Assembly (NCBI RefSeq): GCF_002095475.1 | Contig: NZ_MLFR01000022.1 | Location: 1-64,000 of the forward strand | Reading direction: 5' to 3' | Source of the DNA: Pantoea rwandensis | GTDB lineage: Bacteria > Pseudomonadota > Gammaproteobacteria > Enterobacterales > Enterobacteriaceae | DNA: 64,000 nt | Made by a program: the position numbers and the translations under genes | Notes under the pieces: generated by a model | The model's database searches: none | The model's input: only the letters and a program-made list of their open reading frames with translations | Told to the model about the DNA's origin: nothing | Shown: positions 28,514 through 37,910 of the stretch, piece by piece | Layout: every line of letters begins with the position of its first letter | How positions within the stretch are numbered: the first letter of the stretch is position 1

Positions 28514-28567
28514 TTTCGTTAAATACGTATTGATGTGCATGACACCATTAAGGGAAGGCCCATGGCA

Positions 28568-29869
28568 TTAACTGGCTTTCTGAGTGCGCAGTTGCAGCTC
28601 GTAGGCTTCGGCTTGTTTGACGTCGAACTGGTTTTCCCAGCGCGCAATCACCAACACCGCCAATGCATTACCGATCACGTTCAGTGCAGTTCGCGCCATA
28701 TCCATGATGCGGTCCACACCGGCGATAAACGCCAGGCCTTCTAGCGGAATACCGACACTGCCCAATGTCGCCAGCAGCACCACGAAGGAGACGCCCGGTA
28801 CGCCAGCGATCCCTTTCGAGGTCACCATCAGCGTCAGCACCAGAATGATTTCATCGGTCAGCGACAGGTCGATGCCGTACAGCTGCGCGATAAAGATCGC
28901 CGCGATGCTCTGATACAACGTCGAACCGTCAAGGTTAAACGAATACCCGGTTGGCACCACGAAGCTGGTGATGGCTTTCGGCGCACCGTAGGCTTCCATC
29001 TTCTGCATGATACGTGGCAATACCGTCTCTGAACTTGAAGTCGAATACGCCAGGATCAGCTCATCTTTCAGAATCAGCATCAGGGTGGTAATGCGCAATT
29101 TACAGAAGCGCGCCACGGCACCCAGCACCACAAAAGCAAAGAACAGAATCGCCACGTACACCAGCAATACCAATTTGGCGAGCGGATAAAGCGAGGCAAA
29201 ACCAAAGTTCGCAATGGTCACTGCAATCAGCGCGAATACACCAACCGGCGCATAACGCATGATCATGTGCGTCACTTTAAACATGGTTTCGGAAATCGAA
29301 CGGAACACGGTGACCAGCGGATCGCGATGCTCCGAAGGCAGTGCAGACAAGCCCATACCAAACAGTACCGAGAAGAAGATAATCGGCAACATGTCGCCCT
29401 TCACCAACGAGGCGAAGATGTTCTGAGGAATCAGCGACAGAATGGTGGTGACCAGGCCATGAGGCGCACCTTGCACCGCCTGGGTTGTGGCTTCGTATTT
29501 AGAGATGTCCACCGTTACCAGCGTAGACATATCAATGCCGCTACCTGGCTGGAATACGTTGGCCAGCGTAATGCCGACCACAATGGCAATGGTGGTGATC
29601 ACTTCAAAATAGACGATGGTTTTGACACCAATACGTCCGAGCTTTTTCGCATCGCCGACGCCAGCAATGCCGACAATCAGAGATGAAATCACAATCGGCA
29701 CCACAATCATCTTAATCAGATGAATAAAGATGTCGCCTGCGGGGGTGAGAAGGTTAGTGATTAACCATTCACGATCGTCTGGCTGATTATGCAGCACGGT
29801 TCCGACAACGATGCCGAGAATCAGGGCAATCAAAATTTGCCAGGCAAGGGTGAGTTTAAAACCTTTCAT
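28568..29869 (-). CDS. gltP: Proton/glutamate-aspartate symporter GltP
   Basis: A 433-residue DAACS-family symporter for L-glutamate and L-aspartate (E. coli GltP is 437). Visible signatures are the serine-rich re-entrant loop AYSTSSSETVLPRIM near 275-290, the TM7 motif GYSFNLDGSTLYQSIA near 310, and SKGIAGVPGVSFVVL near 350. Eight membrane helices are expected. It is divergent from acs across 581 bp, in the same neighbourhood as E. coli gltP. Its 3' end has a strong terminator. Confidence 0.95.
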   Translation of the reverse strand: MKGFKLTLAWQILIALILGIVVGTVLHNQPDDREWLITNLLTPAGDIFIHLIKMIVVPIVISSLIVGIAGVGDAKKLGRIGVKTIVYFEVITTIAIVVGITLANVFQPGSGIDMSTLVTVDISKYEATTQAVQGAPHGLVTTILSLIPQNIFASLVKGDMLPIIFFSVLFGMGLSALPSEHRDPLVTVFRSISETMFKVTHMIMRYAPVGVFALIAVTIANFGFASLYPLAKLVLLVYVAILFFAFVVLGAVARFCKLRITTLMLILKDELILAYSTSSSETVLPRIMQKMEAYGAPKAITSFVVPTGYSFNLDGSTLYQSIAAIFIAQLYGIDLSLTDEIILVLTLMVTSKGIAGVPGVSFVVLLATLGSVGIPLEGLAFIAGVDRIMDMARTALNVIGNALAVLVIARWENQFDVKQAEAYELQLRTQKAS

Positions 29870-30450
29870 AACGCGTTACTTTCCTCAGTAAAAACCCCTT
29901 TGCTCCTCTGCGAAGATGCAGAAGACATGACGCACAGGGAAGTGAGCAAAAGCCCGATAAAATAGAGGGTTATAGTGGACCGCATCCTTTACTACTGCAC
30001 AGGCATTTTGCGCCTGCGCGATGATGCAGCCTGAGTAGATACCTGCTGAACAGGGCCGAGATAAGTACCATTTTCACTACGGTAAATGCAACCCCTGGGG
30101 GCTTAGCTTAATTCCTGTGCAGCTTAGTAGCATAAAATGCTGAGATTTAAATTCAGTCATAACTCGCTGTTATGAAAAGTGTTAATACGATAATTTTTAG
30201 CATAGGTATTCAATATCCGACAAAAATCCCCCTGGCTCGTTTGCTGGTTATTTGACCAACAACTTCACCCATTCTCGGTCAATGCAAGAGATTGGCTCCT
30301 ATTTCTTTCGGAGATAAACAGTAGGAATTCAGGCGCATTTCAGGCATACAAAAGGTCGTGATCCAGACTACAAAACAGAAACAAAGCCCTGTCGCGCTCT
30401 TCAATTAACCATTGATTGACATATGATTAACATCTTCAAGGAGGTCAGCC
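29870..30450. other. gltP-acs divergent promoter region
   Basis: 581 bp with promoters for both genes. In E. coli this region carries CRP and other sites controlling acs. I see only a poor CRP match near 30357-30372 (CGTGA-N6-CTACA) and a mismatched dyad at 30241-30262. No gene is visible. Confidence 0.6.
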
Positions 30451-32407
30451 ATGAGCCAAATACACAAGCATCCTGTACCCGCTGCCGTCGCAGCGAATGC
30501 CCTAATTAATGCCGACCAGTATGCGGCGCTGTATCAACAATCGGTTGACGATCCCGATACCTTTTGGGGTGAACAAGGCAAAATCCTCGACTGGATCAAG
30601 CCCTATAGCAAAGTGAAAAACACCTCCTTTGCCCCCGGCAATATTTCGATTCGCTGGTATGAAGACGGTACACTGAATCTCGCCGCCAACTGCCTCGACC
30701 GCCATTTACAGACGCGTGGTGATCACCCAGCAATTATCTGGGAAGGCGATGACGCCAGCGAAAGCAAAACCATTACTTTCCGTGAACTGCACGGCGACGT
30801 GTGTCGCTTTGCCAACGTGCTGCTGAGCCTCGGCGTTAAGAAAGGCGATGTGGTCGCTATCTATATGCCCATGGTGCCCGAAGCGGCCGTGGCGATGCTG
30901 GCCTGCGCGCGTATCGGCGCAGTGCACTCTGTTATTTTCGGCGGCTTCTCACCGGAAGCAGTGGCCGGTCGCGTGGTGGATTCCAATGCCAAACTGGTTA
31001 TTACTGCTGATGAAGGGGTGCGCGCCGGACGCAGCATCCCGCTGAAGAAAAAACGTCGATGATGCACTGAATAACCCGAGCGTCACCAGCGTGAAAAACG
31101 TGGTGGTGTTTAAACGCACCGGTAAAGACACCGGCTGGCGCGAAGGCCGCGATCTCTGGTGGCATGAGCTGGTGGCGAAAGCCAGCGATCAGCACGAACC
31201 GGTCGCCGTTGATGCCGAGCATCCGCTGTTTATCCTTTATACCTCCGGTTCCACCGGCAAACCGAAAGGCGTGCTGCATACCACCGGCGGCTATCTGGTG
31301 TACGCCGCCAGCACCTTCAAATATGTGTTTGATTACCATCCAGATGATGTCTACTGGTGCACCGCCGATGTCGGCTGGATCACCGGTCACAGCTACCTGA
31401 TTTACGGCCCACTCGCCTGTGGTGCAACCACCCTGATGTTTGAAGGCGTGCCAAACTGGCCGAAACCGAGCCGCATGGCTGAAGTGGTCGATAAGCATAA
31501 GGTCACCCTGCTGTACACCGCGCCGACCGCGATTCGTGCCTTAATGGCCGAAGGCGATAAGGCGATTGAAGGTACGCATCGCAGCAGCCTGCGCATCATG
31601 GGATCTGTCGGTGAGCCGATTAACCCAGAAGCGTGGGAGTGGTATTACAAAAAGATTGGCGACAGCCGTTGCCCGATTGTTGATACCTGGTGGCAGACCG
31701 AAACCGGTGGCTTCATGATTACTCCTCTACCGGGCGCGATTGAGCTGAAAGCCGGATCGGCCACTAAGCCATTCTTTGGCGTGCAGCCGGCACTGGTCGA
31801 TAACGAAGGCAATGCGCTGGAAGGCGCGACCGAAGGCAATCTGGTGATCAACGATTCATGGCCAGGCCAGGCGCGTACGCTATTCGGCGATCATGACCGC
31901 TTTGAACAAACCTACTTCTCCACCTTCAAAAACCGCTACTTCAGCGGCGACGGCGCGCGCCGTGACGAAGATGGTTATTACTGGATTACCGGCCGCGTCG
32001 ATGACGTGCTCAACGTCTCTGGCCACCGTCTCGGCACTGCAGAGATCGAATCGGCGCTGGTGTCACATCCGAAGATTGCCGAAGCCGCGGTTGTGGGCAT
32101 TCCTCACAGCATTAAAGGCCAGGCGATCTATGCTTATATCACGCTGAACCACGGCGAAGAGCCATCGCCAGAGTTGTATACCGAAGTGCGTAACTGGGTA
32201 CGTAAAGAGATCGGCCCGATTGCCACGCCGGATGTACTGCACTGGACCGACTCACTGCCGAAAACCCGTTCCGGCAAGATAATGCGCCGTATCCTGCGCA
32301 AAATCGCGGCGGGCGATACCAGTAATCTCGGCGATACCTCAACCCTGGCCGATCCGGGCGTGGTTGAGAAATTGCTGGAGGAGAAGCAGTCCATCACCAT
32401 GCCGTAA
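30451..32407 (+). pseudogene. acs: Acetyl-CoA synthetase, 1-base frameshift
   Basis: AMP-forming acetyl-CoA synthetase, which activates acetate to acetyl-CoA. The first frame (30451-31062) covers the N-terminus to SIPLKKK, then stops. The rest, starting around [17 protein letters not shown], continues in another frame to 32407 with the AMP-binding P-loop [11 protein letters not shown], the [10 protein letters not shown] motif and the acetylatable lysine of [11 protein letters not shown]. Removing one A from the A6 run at 31048-31053 restores [13 protein letters not shown] and a full protein of about 652 residues. ATG 30451 follows AAGGAGG. yjcH and actP follow, forming the acetate-use operon. 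The indel in a homopolymer may be a consensus error. Confidence 0.92.
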
Positions 32408-32420
32408 CCGGCATCGACGC

Positions 32421-32462
32421 GACGGAGAGTGTCAGCCTGTCCTCGGCAGGCTACTCTCCGTC
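32421..32462 (+). other. Long stable hairpin after acs
   Basis: A perfect 10-bp outer stem (GACGGAGAGT/ACTCTCCGTC) encloses a 3-base bulge and an inner 6-bp stem (AGCCTG/CAGGCT). No T-tract follows, so it may act as a 3'-end stabiliser within the acs-yjcH-actP transcript. Confidence 0.6.
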
Positions 32463-32503
32463 ATCCCTACCTTACGCCGTACGCTTTTCACCATCGCATA
32501 ACC

Positions 32504-32631
32504 TATACCCAAAATAATTCGAGCTGCAGGAAGGCGGCAAGAATGAGAATTCCAGGAGCTTACTGAAGTCAATGACTGGGATGAACATACGCAGCCAACG
32601 CACCTGCTGCTCGAAAGATGAAGGGTATATA
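32504..32631. repeat. ERIC (intergenic repeat unit) element
   Basis: This 128-bp element runs from TATACCC to GGGTATATA, with imperfect inverted ends (left AATTCGAGCTGCAGG against right CCTGCTGCTCGAA). The core CCAGGAGCTTACTGAAGTCA and ATGACTGGGATGA are degenerate matches to the standard ERIC core, and GCAGCCAACGCAC follows as in ERIC. Length matches the 127-bp ERIC consensus. It sits between acs and yjcH. Confidence 0.9.
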
Positions 32632-32704
32632 TAACTAGAATATTCAGCAGCTTAAATCATTTAATCGTGAGATATCTGCCTGCCTTTCCTCTGGAGAAAC
32701 TGTG

Positions 32705-33034
32705 ATGAACGAAGCCCTAAATCAACAGGAAGCAGTCTGGCAACAAATCGAGAGTAACCCGCGTTTTCAGGAACTGGTGCACAAGCGCCAGGCCTTTGCG
32801 CTGTTGCTCAGTATCATCATGCTGGTGTTGTACGTCGGCTTTATTTTGCTGATTGCCTTCGCTCCTGCCTGGCTCGGCACGCCGCTGCATGAAGGCACTA
32901 ATGTCACGCGCGGGATTCCCATCGGCGTTGGCTTAATTGTGGTGTCATTCCTGCTCACTGGCATTTATGTCTGGCGCGCTAACGGAGAATTTGATCGCCT
33001 GACCAAACAGATCCTGAGCGAGGTGAAATCATGA
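32705..33034 (+). CDS. yjcH: DUF485 membrane protein YjcH
   Basis: A 109-residue inner-membrane protein with two helices (about 30-52 and 72-94), ending [12 protein letters not shown]. The central [21 protein letters not shown] is diagnostic of the YjcH/DUF485 family, co-transcribed with actP. It may assist assembly or function of the acetate permease. I chose ATG 32705, nine bases after GGAG; a GTG one codon earlier is possible. Its stop overlaps the actP start (ATGA). Confidence 0.93.
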   Translation: MNEALNQQEAVWQQIESNPRFQELVHKRQAFALLLSIIMLVLYVGFILLIAFAPAWLGTPLHEGTNVTRGIPIGVGLIVVSFLLTGIYVWRANGEFDRLTKQILSEVKS

Positions 33035-34683
33035 AGCGCCTATTCTCAGCCTTGTTGGCGATTGTACCCGCCAGCGTGTTTGCCGCCGATGCCATTACCG
33101 GCGCGGTACAAAAGCAGGCCACCAATTACGAAGCCATCATCATGTTCGTGGTGTTTGTGGCGGCCACGCTCGGCATCACCTATTGGGCCTCCAAACGCAC
33201 CCGTTCACGTAGTGATTACTACACGGCGGGCGGCAACATTACTGGCTTCCAGAACGGTCTGGCGATGGCCGGTGACTTTATGTCTGCTGCTTCCTTCCTC
33301 GGTATTTCCGCGCTGGTTTACACCTCGGGCTACGACGGGCTGATCTACTCGCTCGGCTTCCTTGTTGGCTGGCCGATGATTCTGTTCTTGATTGCCGAAC
33401 GCTTACGTAATCTCGGGCGTTACACCTTCGCCGATGTTGCATCGTACCGCCTGCAGCAGAAACCGATTCGAACCCTGTCGGCCTGCGGCTCACTGGTGGT
33501 GGTGGCGCTGTATCTGATTGCGCAGATGGTGGGTGCAGGCAAGTTAATTCAACTGCTGTTTGGCCTGGACTACCATATTGCGGTCGTGCTGGTAGGCATT
33601 TTGATGGTGATGTATGTGCTGTTCGGCGGCATGTTGGCCACCACTTGGGTGCAGATCATCAAAGCGGTGCTGCTGCTGTTCGGTGCCAGCTTTATGGCGA
33701 TTATGGTGATGAAAACCACCGGCTTCAGCTTCAATACCCTGTTTACCGAAGCGATGGCGGTCCACCCGAAAGGCGCGGCAATTATGCAACCGGGCGGGCT
33801 GGTAAAAGATCCGATATCGGCGCTGTCGCTCGGCTTAGGACTGATGTTCGGTACTGCGGGCTTACCGCATATTCTGATGCGTTTCTTTACCGTAGCGGAT
33901 GCACGTGAAGCACGTAAGAGCGTGTTCTGGGCCACTGGTTTTATGGGCTACTTCTACTTCCTGACCTTTATCATCGGCTTTGGCGCTATTTTGCTGGTCG
34001 GCGCAAATCCGGCCTTCAAAGATGCCTCAGGCGTGCTGATTGGCGGCACCAACATGGCAGCGGTGCATCTGGCGAATGCGGTCGGTGGTAGCCTGTTCCT
34101 CGGCTTTATCTCAGCGGTCGCTTTCGCCACCATTCTCGCGGTGGTTGCCGGATTGACGCTGGCCGGGGCTTCTGCGGTTTCTCATGACTTGTATGCCAGC
34201 GTGATCCGCAAAGGTCAGGCAACCGAACGTGATGAGCTGCGCGTCTCGAAGATTACCGTGCTGATTCTTGGCGTGGTGGCGATTGTGTTGGGCATCGCGT
34301 TTGAGAAACAGAACATCGCCTTTATGGTCGGTCTGGCGTTCTCGATTGCCGCCAGCTGCAACTTCCCGATTATTTTGCTCTCAATGTATTGGTCAAAACT
34401 GACTACGCGCGGCGCGATGATTGGTGGCTGGCTGGGGCTGATTACCGCGGTGGTGCTGATGATCCTCGGGCCGACGATTTGGGTGCAGGTTTTGGGGCAC
34501 GCCAAACCGGTCTATCCGTATGAGTATCCGGCGCTGTTCTCAATGGCGGCGGCGTTTATCGGGACATGGCTGTTCTCAATCACCGATCATTCACGCCAGG
34601 GTGCTGAGGAGCGGGCTAAATTCCGTGGTCAGTTTATTCGCTCACAAACGGGCGTAGGGATTTCGCAGGGCAAATCGCACTAA
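33031..34683 (+). CDS. actP: Acetate/glycolate permease ActP
   Basis: A 550-residue sodium:solute symporter that takes up acetate and other short carboxylates (E. coli ActP is 549). It starts with a signal-like helix ([20 protein letters not shown]) as in E. coli. The SSF signature is visible in [35 protein letters not shown] near 60-95, and about 13 helices follow. Its start overlaps the yjcH stop by 4 bp, so translation is coupled. Together with Acs it forms the low-acetate scavenging route. Unlike acs in this sequence, it is intact. Confidence 0.96.
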   Translation: MKRLFSALLAIVPASVFAADAITGAVQKQATNYEAIIMFVVFVAATLGITYWASKRTRSRSDYYTAGGNITGFQNGLAMAGDFMSAASFLGISALVYTSGYDGLIYSLGFLVGWPMILFLIAERLRNLGRYTFADVASYRLQQKPIRTLSACGSLVVVALYLIAQMVGAGKLIQLLFGLDYHIAVVLVGILMVMYVLFGGMLATTWVQIIKAVLLLFGASFMAIMVMKTTGFSFNTLFTEAMAVHPKGAAIMQPGGLVKDPISALSLGLGLMFGTAGLPHILMRFFTVADAREARKSVFWATGFMGYFYFLTFIIGFGAILLVGANPAFKDASGVLIGGTNMAAVHLANAVGGSLFLGFISAVAFATILAVVAGLTLAGASAVSHDLYASVIRKGQATERDELRVSKITVLILGVVAIVLGIAFEKQNIAFMVGLAFSIAASCNFPIILLSMYWSKLTTRGAMIGGWLGLITAVVLMILGPTIWVQVLGHAKPVYPYEYPALFSMAAAFIGTWLFSITDHSRQGAEERAKFRGQFIRSQTGVGISQGKSH

Positions 34684-34688
34684 ACAAA

Positions 34689-34712
34689 AATGCCGCCATT
34701 AATGGCGGCATT
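34689..34712. terminator. Palindromic terminator between actP and yfaZ
   Basis: AATGCCGCCATT and its exact reverse complement adjoin with no loop, giving a 24-bp perfect palindrome. The minus strand continues TTTTTG, so it fits a terminator for yfaZ and may work for actP as well. Confidence 0.75.
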
Positions 34713-34765
34713 CAGATCGTACGCAGATTAAGCGGGTGCACCTTGAAGTGCGCCTGCTTCAATCA

Positions 34766-35311
34766 TTAGAAACGCAGTGACGCGCCCACGTACGGGCCAT
34801 CGACCAGTACGTTGTCTTTGCGGTCGCCTTTGTTGTTCAGCTCGATGTACTGATAACCCACACGCAGGTTCAGCAGCGAAATCGGCGTGAAGCTTAAGCC
34901 ACCTGACGCTTCTTTGTAGCTGTCCAGGCGATCGGAGAAGGCTTCTGGCGCATAGTAGTATTCGCCGTACAGGCCCCACATGCTGTTGAAGTTGTACTGT
35001 GCACCCGCACCGACGGCCACGGTGAAGCCATCACGACCATCTTCTGGATGGGTGAACAGGGCTTTCGCGGTTGGCGCCAGACGGAAATCGCCCAGGTCGA
35101 TGTTGTAACCCGCGCCCAGACCGTAGGTGCTGCCATCGTGATCGCTGCGCAGCCAGTTACCTTTCAGGAACAGGCCAGGAGAAGTCGTGCCGAGGCCAAG
35201 GTTCAGGTTGGTGCTATGCTCACCCACGTCAACACTGCCCTCAATCGCCTGCGCGCCGCTGCTCAGCAGTGCCAGACCCAATACGCTTCCAGTAACAAGT
35301 TGCTTAAACAT
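34766..35311 (-). CDS. yfaZ: YfaZ-family outer-membrane protein
   Basis: A 181-residue small beta-barrel protein. The signal peptide MFKQLVTGSVLGLALLSSGAQA is followed by alternating strands ending DGPYVGASLRF, with the C-terminal Phe typical of outer-membrane barrels. The pattern (IEGSVDVGEHSTNLNLGLGTTSPGLFLKGNW) matches the YfaZ family. Length is close to E. coli YfaZ (180). ATG 35311 follows GGAGTGG; an upstream start would put 22 unlikely residues before the signal. Function is not established; a porin-like or biogenesis role is assumed for the family. Confidence 0.87.
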   Translation of the reverse strand: MFKQLVTGSVLGLALLSSGAQAIEGSVDVGEHSTNLNLGLGTTSPGLFLKGNWLRSDHDGSTYGLGAGYNIDLGDFRLAPTAKALFTHPEDGRDGFTVAVGAGAQYNFNSMWGLYGEYYYAPEAFSDRLDSYKEASGGLSFTPISLLNLRVGYQYIELNNKGDRKDNVLVDGPYVGASLRF

Positions 35312-35432
35312 ATGATTCCACTCCATGAAGGACAAATAAGTCGGCGCAAAGGGTAACAGCCTGGCAGCAGGAGACAACTTTATTTGGAAAGCTTTACGTA
35401 AAAATCGATGACAGCGCGCAAAAAGTGGCCAA

Positions 35433-36128
35433 TCAGGCTGCCCAGAGTAGATGGCTCAGCAACGGTGCCAGAATGACCGTGACCACGCCCGACAGCATCA
35501 TCACCAAGCTCGATACCACACCCTCTTGCTGTCCCAGTTGATAAGCACGTGCGGTGCCAGCCCCGTGCGATGCAGCGCCAAAACCGGCCCCTTTCGCCAC
35601 GCCCTGCTTGATGGCAATGCGCAGAAACAGCACATCGCCCACCGCCATACCAAACACCCCGGTGATCACCACAAACAGCGCCACCAGATCGGGTTGTCCG
35701 CCAATCGGCAGCGCGGCTGCGAGGGCAAACGGCGTGGTAATCGAACGCACCGCGAGGCTGCGCTGGATGGTTTCCGGCAGCATCAGCAGTCGTGCCAACC
35801 ATACCGAACTGCACACCGCCACCAGCGTGGCGGTTAACACACCGACACTCAACGATAGCCAGTGACGCTTAATAATCTCCAGGTTCTCATACACGGGTAC
35901 GGCAAACGCTAACGTTGCCGGGCCCAGCAGCCAGATCAACCAGTGGCTCTCAGCGATGTAATCCTTCCAACTGACGTGCGTCAGCAATAGCAGCACGACC
36001 AGCACCACCGGCGTCATCACCAGCGGCATCAGCAACAGTGTTTGTTTGCGGCGATAGAGACGTTTATTGACGTAATAGACCAGCAGTGTCAGTGCCAGAC
36101 AAAGCAGGCTAATGATGAAATCAGCCAT
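35433..36128 (-). CDS. LrgB/YohK-type murein-hydrolase regulator
   Basis: A 231-residue membrane protein of the LrgB/CidB/YohK family, identical in length to E. coli YohK. Conserved stretches are LLGPATLAFAVPVYENLEIIKRHW near 65-90 and RSITTPFALAAALPIGG near 128-145, plus GAASHGAGTARA. In other bacteria these proteins affect autolysis, programmed lysis or pyruvate/glycolate movement. Its ATG lies inside the end of the LrgA-type gene (8-bp overlap), so the two are translated together. A longer start at 36152 is unlikely. Confidence 0.88.
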   Translation of the reverse strand: MADFIISLLCLALTLLVYYVNKRLYRRKQTLLLMPLVMTPVVLVVLLLLTHVSWKDYIAESHWLIWLLGPATLAFAVPVYENLEIIKRHWLSLSVGVLTATLVAVCSSVWLARLLMLPETIQRSLAVRSITTPFALAAALPIGGQPDLVALFVVITGVFGMAVGDVLFLRIAIKQGVAKGAGFGAASHGAGTARAYQLGQQEGVVSSLVMMLSGVVTVILAPLLSHLLWAA

Positions 36129-36546
36129 GATGTGCCTGCTTACGCGCCGCACGCGCCAGCTCGAAGCGGTACAGGCGATCGACCACCAGCGAGGTAGCGG
36201 CCAACACTAAAAGCGTACTCACCGCAATCACCACGCAGATGCGCCAGCCTTCGCTGCGCAGCAAATCACTATAATTAACCACCGCCACGACGGCAGGGAT
36301 AAAGAACAGCAGCATTTCGGCCAGCAGCCAGTTAGCACCGGCTTTCACCCAGCGCAGTGGCACCACGCGCGTCATGATCAACAGTAGCAACAGCACCATC
36401 CCAACCACGTTGGCGGGCAGCGGCAGATGCAGCCAGCTCACCAGTTTGTCACTGACCATAAACAGACCGATATACAGCACCAGCTGCAAAGGCACGAATA
36501 CACGTTGCAGGATGTCCGTTCTGCGCGGACTCAATGCAAGCGCCAT
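36121..36546 (-). CDS. LrgA/CidA-type holin-like protein
   Basis: A 141-residue protein with four predicted membrane helices and a charged C-terminus (RFELARAARKQAHHG). The family motif PLPANVVGMVLLLLLI near 42-57 and the LAEMLLFFIPAVVAVVNY stretch identify LrgA/CidA/YohJ proteins, which resemble phage holins. It forms an operon with the LrgB-type gene. A LysR-type regulator is divergent across 105 bp, as in CidR-controlled cid operons. Confidence 0.88.
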   Translation of the reverse strand: MALALSPRRTDILQRVFVPLQLVLYIGLFMVSDKLVSWLHLPLPANVVGMVLLLLLIMTRVVPLRWVKAGANWLLAEMLLFFIPAVVAVVNYSDLLRSEGWRICVVIAVSTLLVLAATSLVVDRLYRFELARAARKQAHHG

Positions 36547-36651
36547 GATTCTCTCTCCCCGCGATTAAATGTTAGGCCTAGTATAAATCCGCACCAAACT
36601 GTGAAAGAAATGAATTAAAATTATTCAAACTATGCCAAAAAGGAATGCTTG

Positions 36652-37554
36652 ATGGACGTCCGCGCTTTACGCTATTTCACCGAGGTGGTGCGTCAGCAGA
36701 GCTTCACCCGCGCCGCTGAGAAGCTGTATGTCACGCAACCGACCATCAGCAAGATGCTGCGCCAGCTGGAGGAAGAACTCGGTTGTACGCTGCTGCTGCG
36801 TGAAGGACGCAAGCTGCATCTGACCGATAGCGGCCAGGCGGTGTATCAGCGCGGGTTGGCGATTTTGCAGGAGTTTCACCAGCTTGAAGCGCAGATCGGT
36901 GATATCAATGAGTTGAAAACCGGTGAACTGCGGCTGGGCATCCCGCCGATGGTTGGGATGCAGATCGCCGGTTCCATCTCCGCGTTTCGCCGTCGCTATC
37001 CGGGCGTGCAGTTGAAGATTGTCGAGTCGGGTGGTTTAACCGTGCAGCAAGCGGTGTTGAGTGGCGGGCTGGATATCGCCCTCACTGCCCTGCCCGTCGA
37101 TGCCGATCTGCCGCTTAATACGCTGGAACTGATGCGCCATCCTTTGTGCGTGTTGCTGCCACGCAACGCGCAGTGGCTCAATCGCAGCAGCCTGGGGTTA
37201 AAGGAGCTGGCAGCCCATCCGTTATTGATTCTGAATGAAGAGTTCTCGCTGAATCGCCAGCTGATGAAGGCGTTTCAACGCCTGGGATTAACGCCGGAGA
37301 TTGCCGTACGCAGTGCTCAGTGGGATTTTCTGGCGGCAATGGTGCAGGCCGAAATGGGGCTGGCGATTTTGCCAGAGCCGATTTGCCAGCGGCTGGATAA
37401 GCAGTCGCTGCTTTGGTTGCCGCTGGAATCGGAGTTGCAGTGGAGCCTGGGATTGATTTGGCGCGAAGGTAGTTATTTGTCACGCAGTGCGCAGGCATGG
37501 ATAGATTGCTGCCGCGAGCACTGGCCGGATGCGCCGCCCAAGTTGTCGGTGTAG
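36652..37554 (+). CDS. LysR-family regulator (CidR-like)
   Basis: A 300-residue LysR-type transcription factor. The N-terminal winged HTH (about 1-60) has ALRYFTEVVRQQSFTRAAEKLYVTQPTISKML; the effector domain (about 90-300) has the two-lobed substrate-binding fold. ATG 36652 follows AGGA by seven bases; TTG one codon earlier is the alternative. Divergence from the LrgA/LrgB pair suggests that it regulates them, as CidR does in Gram-positive bacteria and its homologues do in some enterobacteria. The inducer is not known. Confidence 0.88.
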   Translation: MDVRALRYFTEVVRQQSFTRAAEKLYVTQPTISKMLRQLEEELGCTLLLREGRKLHLTDSGQAVYQRGLAILQEFHQLEAQIGDINELKTGELRLGIPPMVGMQIAGSISAFRRRYPGVQLKIVESGGLTVQQAVLSGGLDIALTALPVDADLPLNTLELMRHPLCVLLPRNAQWLNRSSLGLKELAAHPLLILNEEFSLNRQLMKAFQRLGLTPEIAVRSAQWDFLAAMVQAEMGLAILPEPICQRLDKQSLLWLPLESELQWSLGLIWREGSYLSRSAQAWIDCCREHWPDAPPKLSV

Positions 37555-37572
37555 CAATGTGTCCATTTGCCA

Positions 37573-37596
37573 GGAGCGCATAAATGCGCCCCCTAC
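37573..37596 (-). repeat. GTAG-headed palindromic repeat
   Basis: GCGCAT-AA-ATGCGC (37576-37589) is followed by CTAC (37593-37596), the inverted head. Confidence 0.75.
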
Positions 37597-37630
37597 AAAT
37601 TTCCGGTAAAGCCTGAGTTTATGGCAGCAC

Positions 37631-37728
37631 AACGTTCATACAGAGCCGCCATTTAAAACAAAACAACGTTCCCATAGAGCCGCCATTTAAAACAAAACAA
37701 CATTCCCATAGAGCCGCCATTTATGGCG
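37631..37728 (+). repeat. 34-bp direct repeat, three copies
   Basis: Copies start at 37631, 37665 and 37699, each with AACRTTC, CATAGAGCCGCCATTT or a one-base variant, and (copies 1-2) AAAACAAAAC. The last copy completes the hairpin CGCCAT-TT-ATGGCG (37715-37728). The first two hold only its left arm, so the array looks like slippage of a half element. Confidence 0.85.
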
Positions 37729-37792
37729 ATACACAATTTCCCGTAGGGTCTTCGTTTATAGAGTCATGCTTGTCACTTAAGTGCGCTTCGGT

Positions 37793-37813
37793 CGCCATTA
37801 ATGGCGCCCCTAC
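37793..37813 (-). repeat. GTAG-headed palindromic repeat
   Basis: CGCCAT-TA-ATGGCG (37793-37806) is followed by CTAC (37810-37813). Confidence 0.75.
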
Positions 37814-37832
37814 AAAGTTTGGTGCGATTTTC

Positions 37833-37856
37833 GTAGGGTGCGCATTTATGCGTACC
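37833..37856 (+). repeat. GTAG-headed palindromic repeat
   Basis: GTAG (37833-37836) is followed by the stem GGTGCGCAT-TT-ATGCGTACC, with one G-T pair as the only departure from perfect complementarity. Confidence 0.75.
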
Positions 37857-37870
37857 GGGCTAAATACGCA

Positions 37871-37910
37871 CTCACTGGCTTCAGTGAGCGGCATTACTCC
37901 ATTTATGGAG
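37871..37910. repeat. Two small hairpins
   Basis: CTCACTG-GCTT-CAGTGAG (37871-37888) and CTCCAT-TT-ATGGAG (37897-37910) complete the cluster. The second keeps the CAT-TT-ATG core of the family. Confidence 0.65.

Noticed and set aside
30241-30262. Dyad TTG-TGGT/ACCA-CAA in the gltP-acs gap
   Set aside because: One central mismatch and no known regulator; could be chance in a 581-bp gap.
30357-30372. CRP site upstream of acs
   Set aside because: CGTGA-N6-CTACA matches only 7 of 10 key bases; too weak to claim though CRP control of acs is likely.
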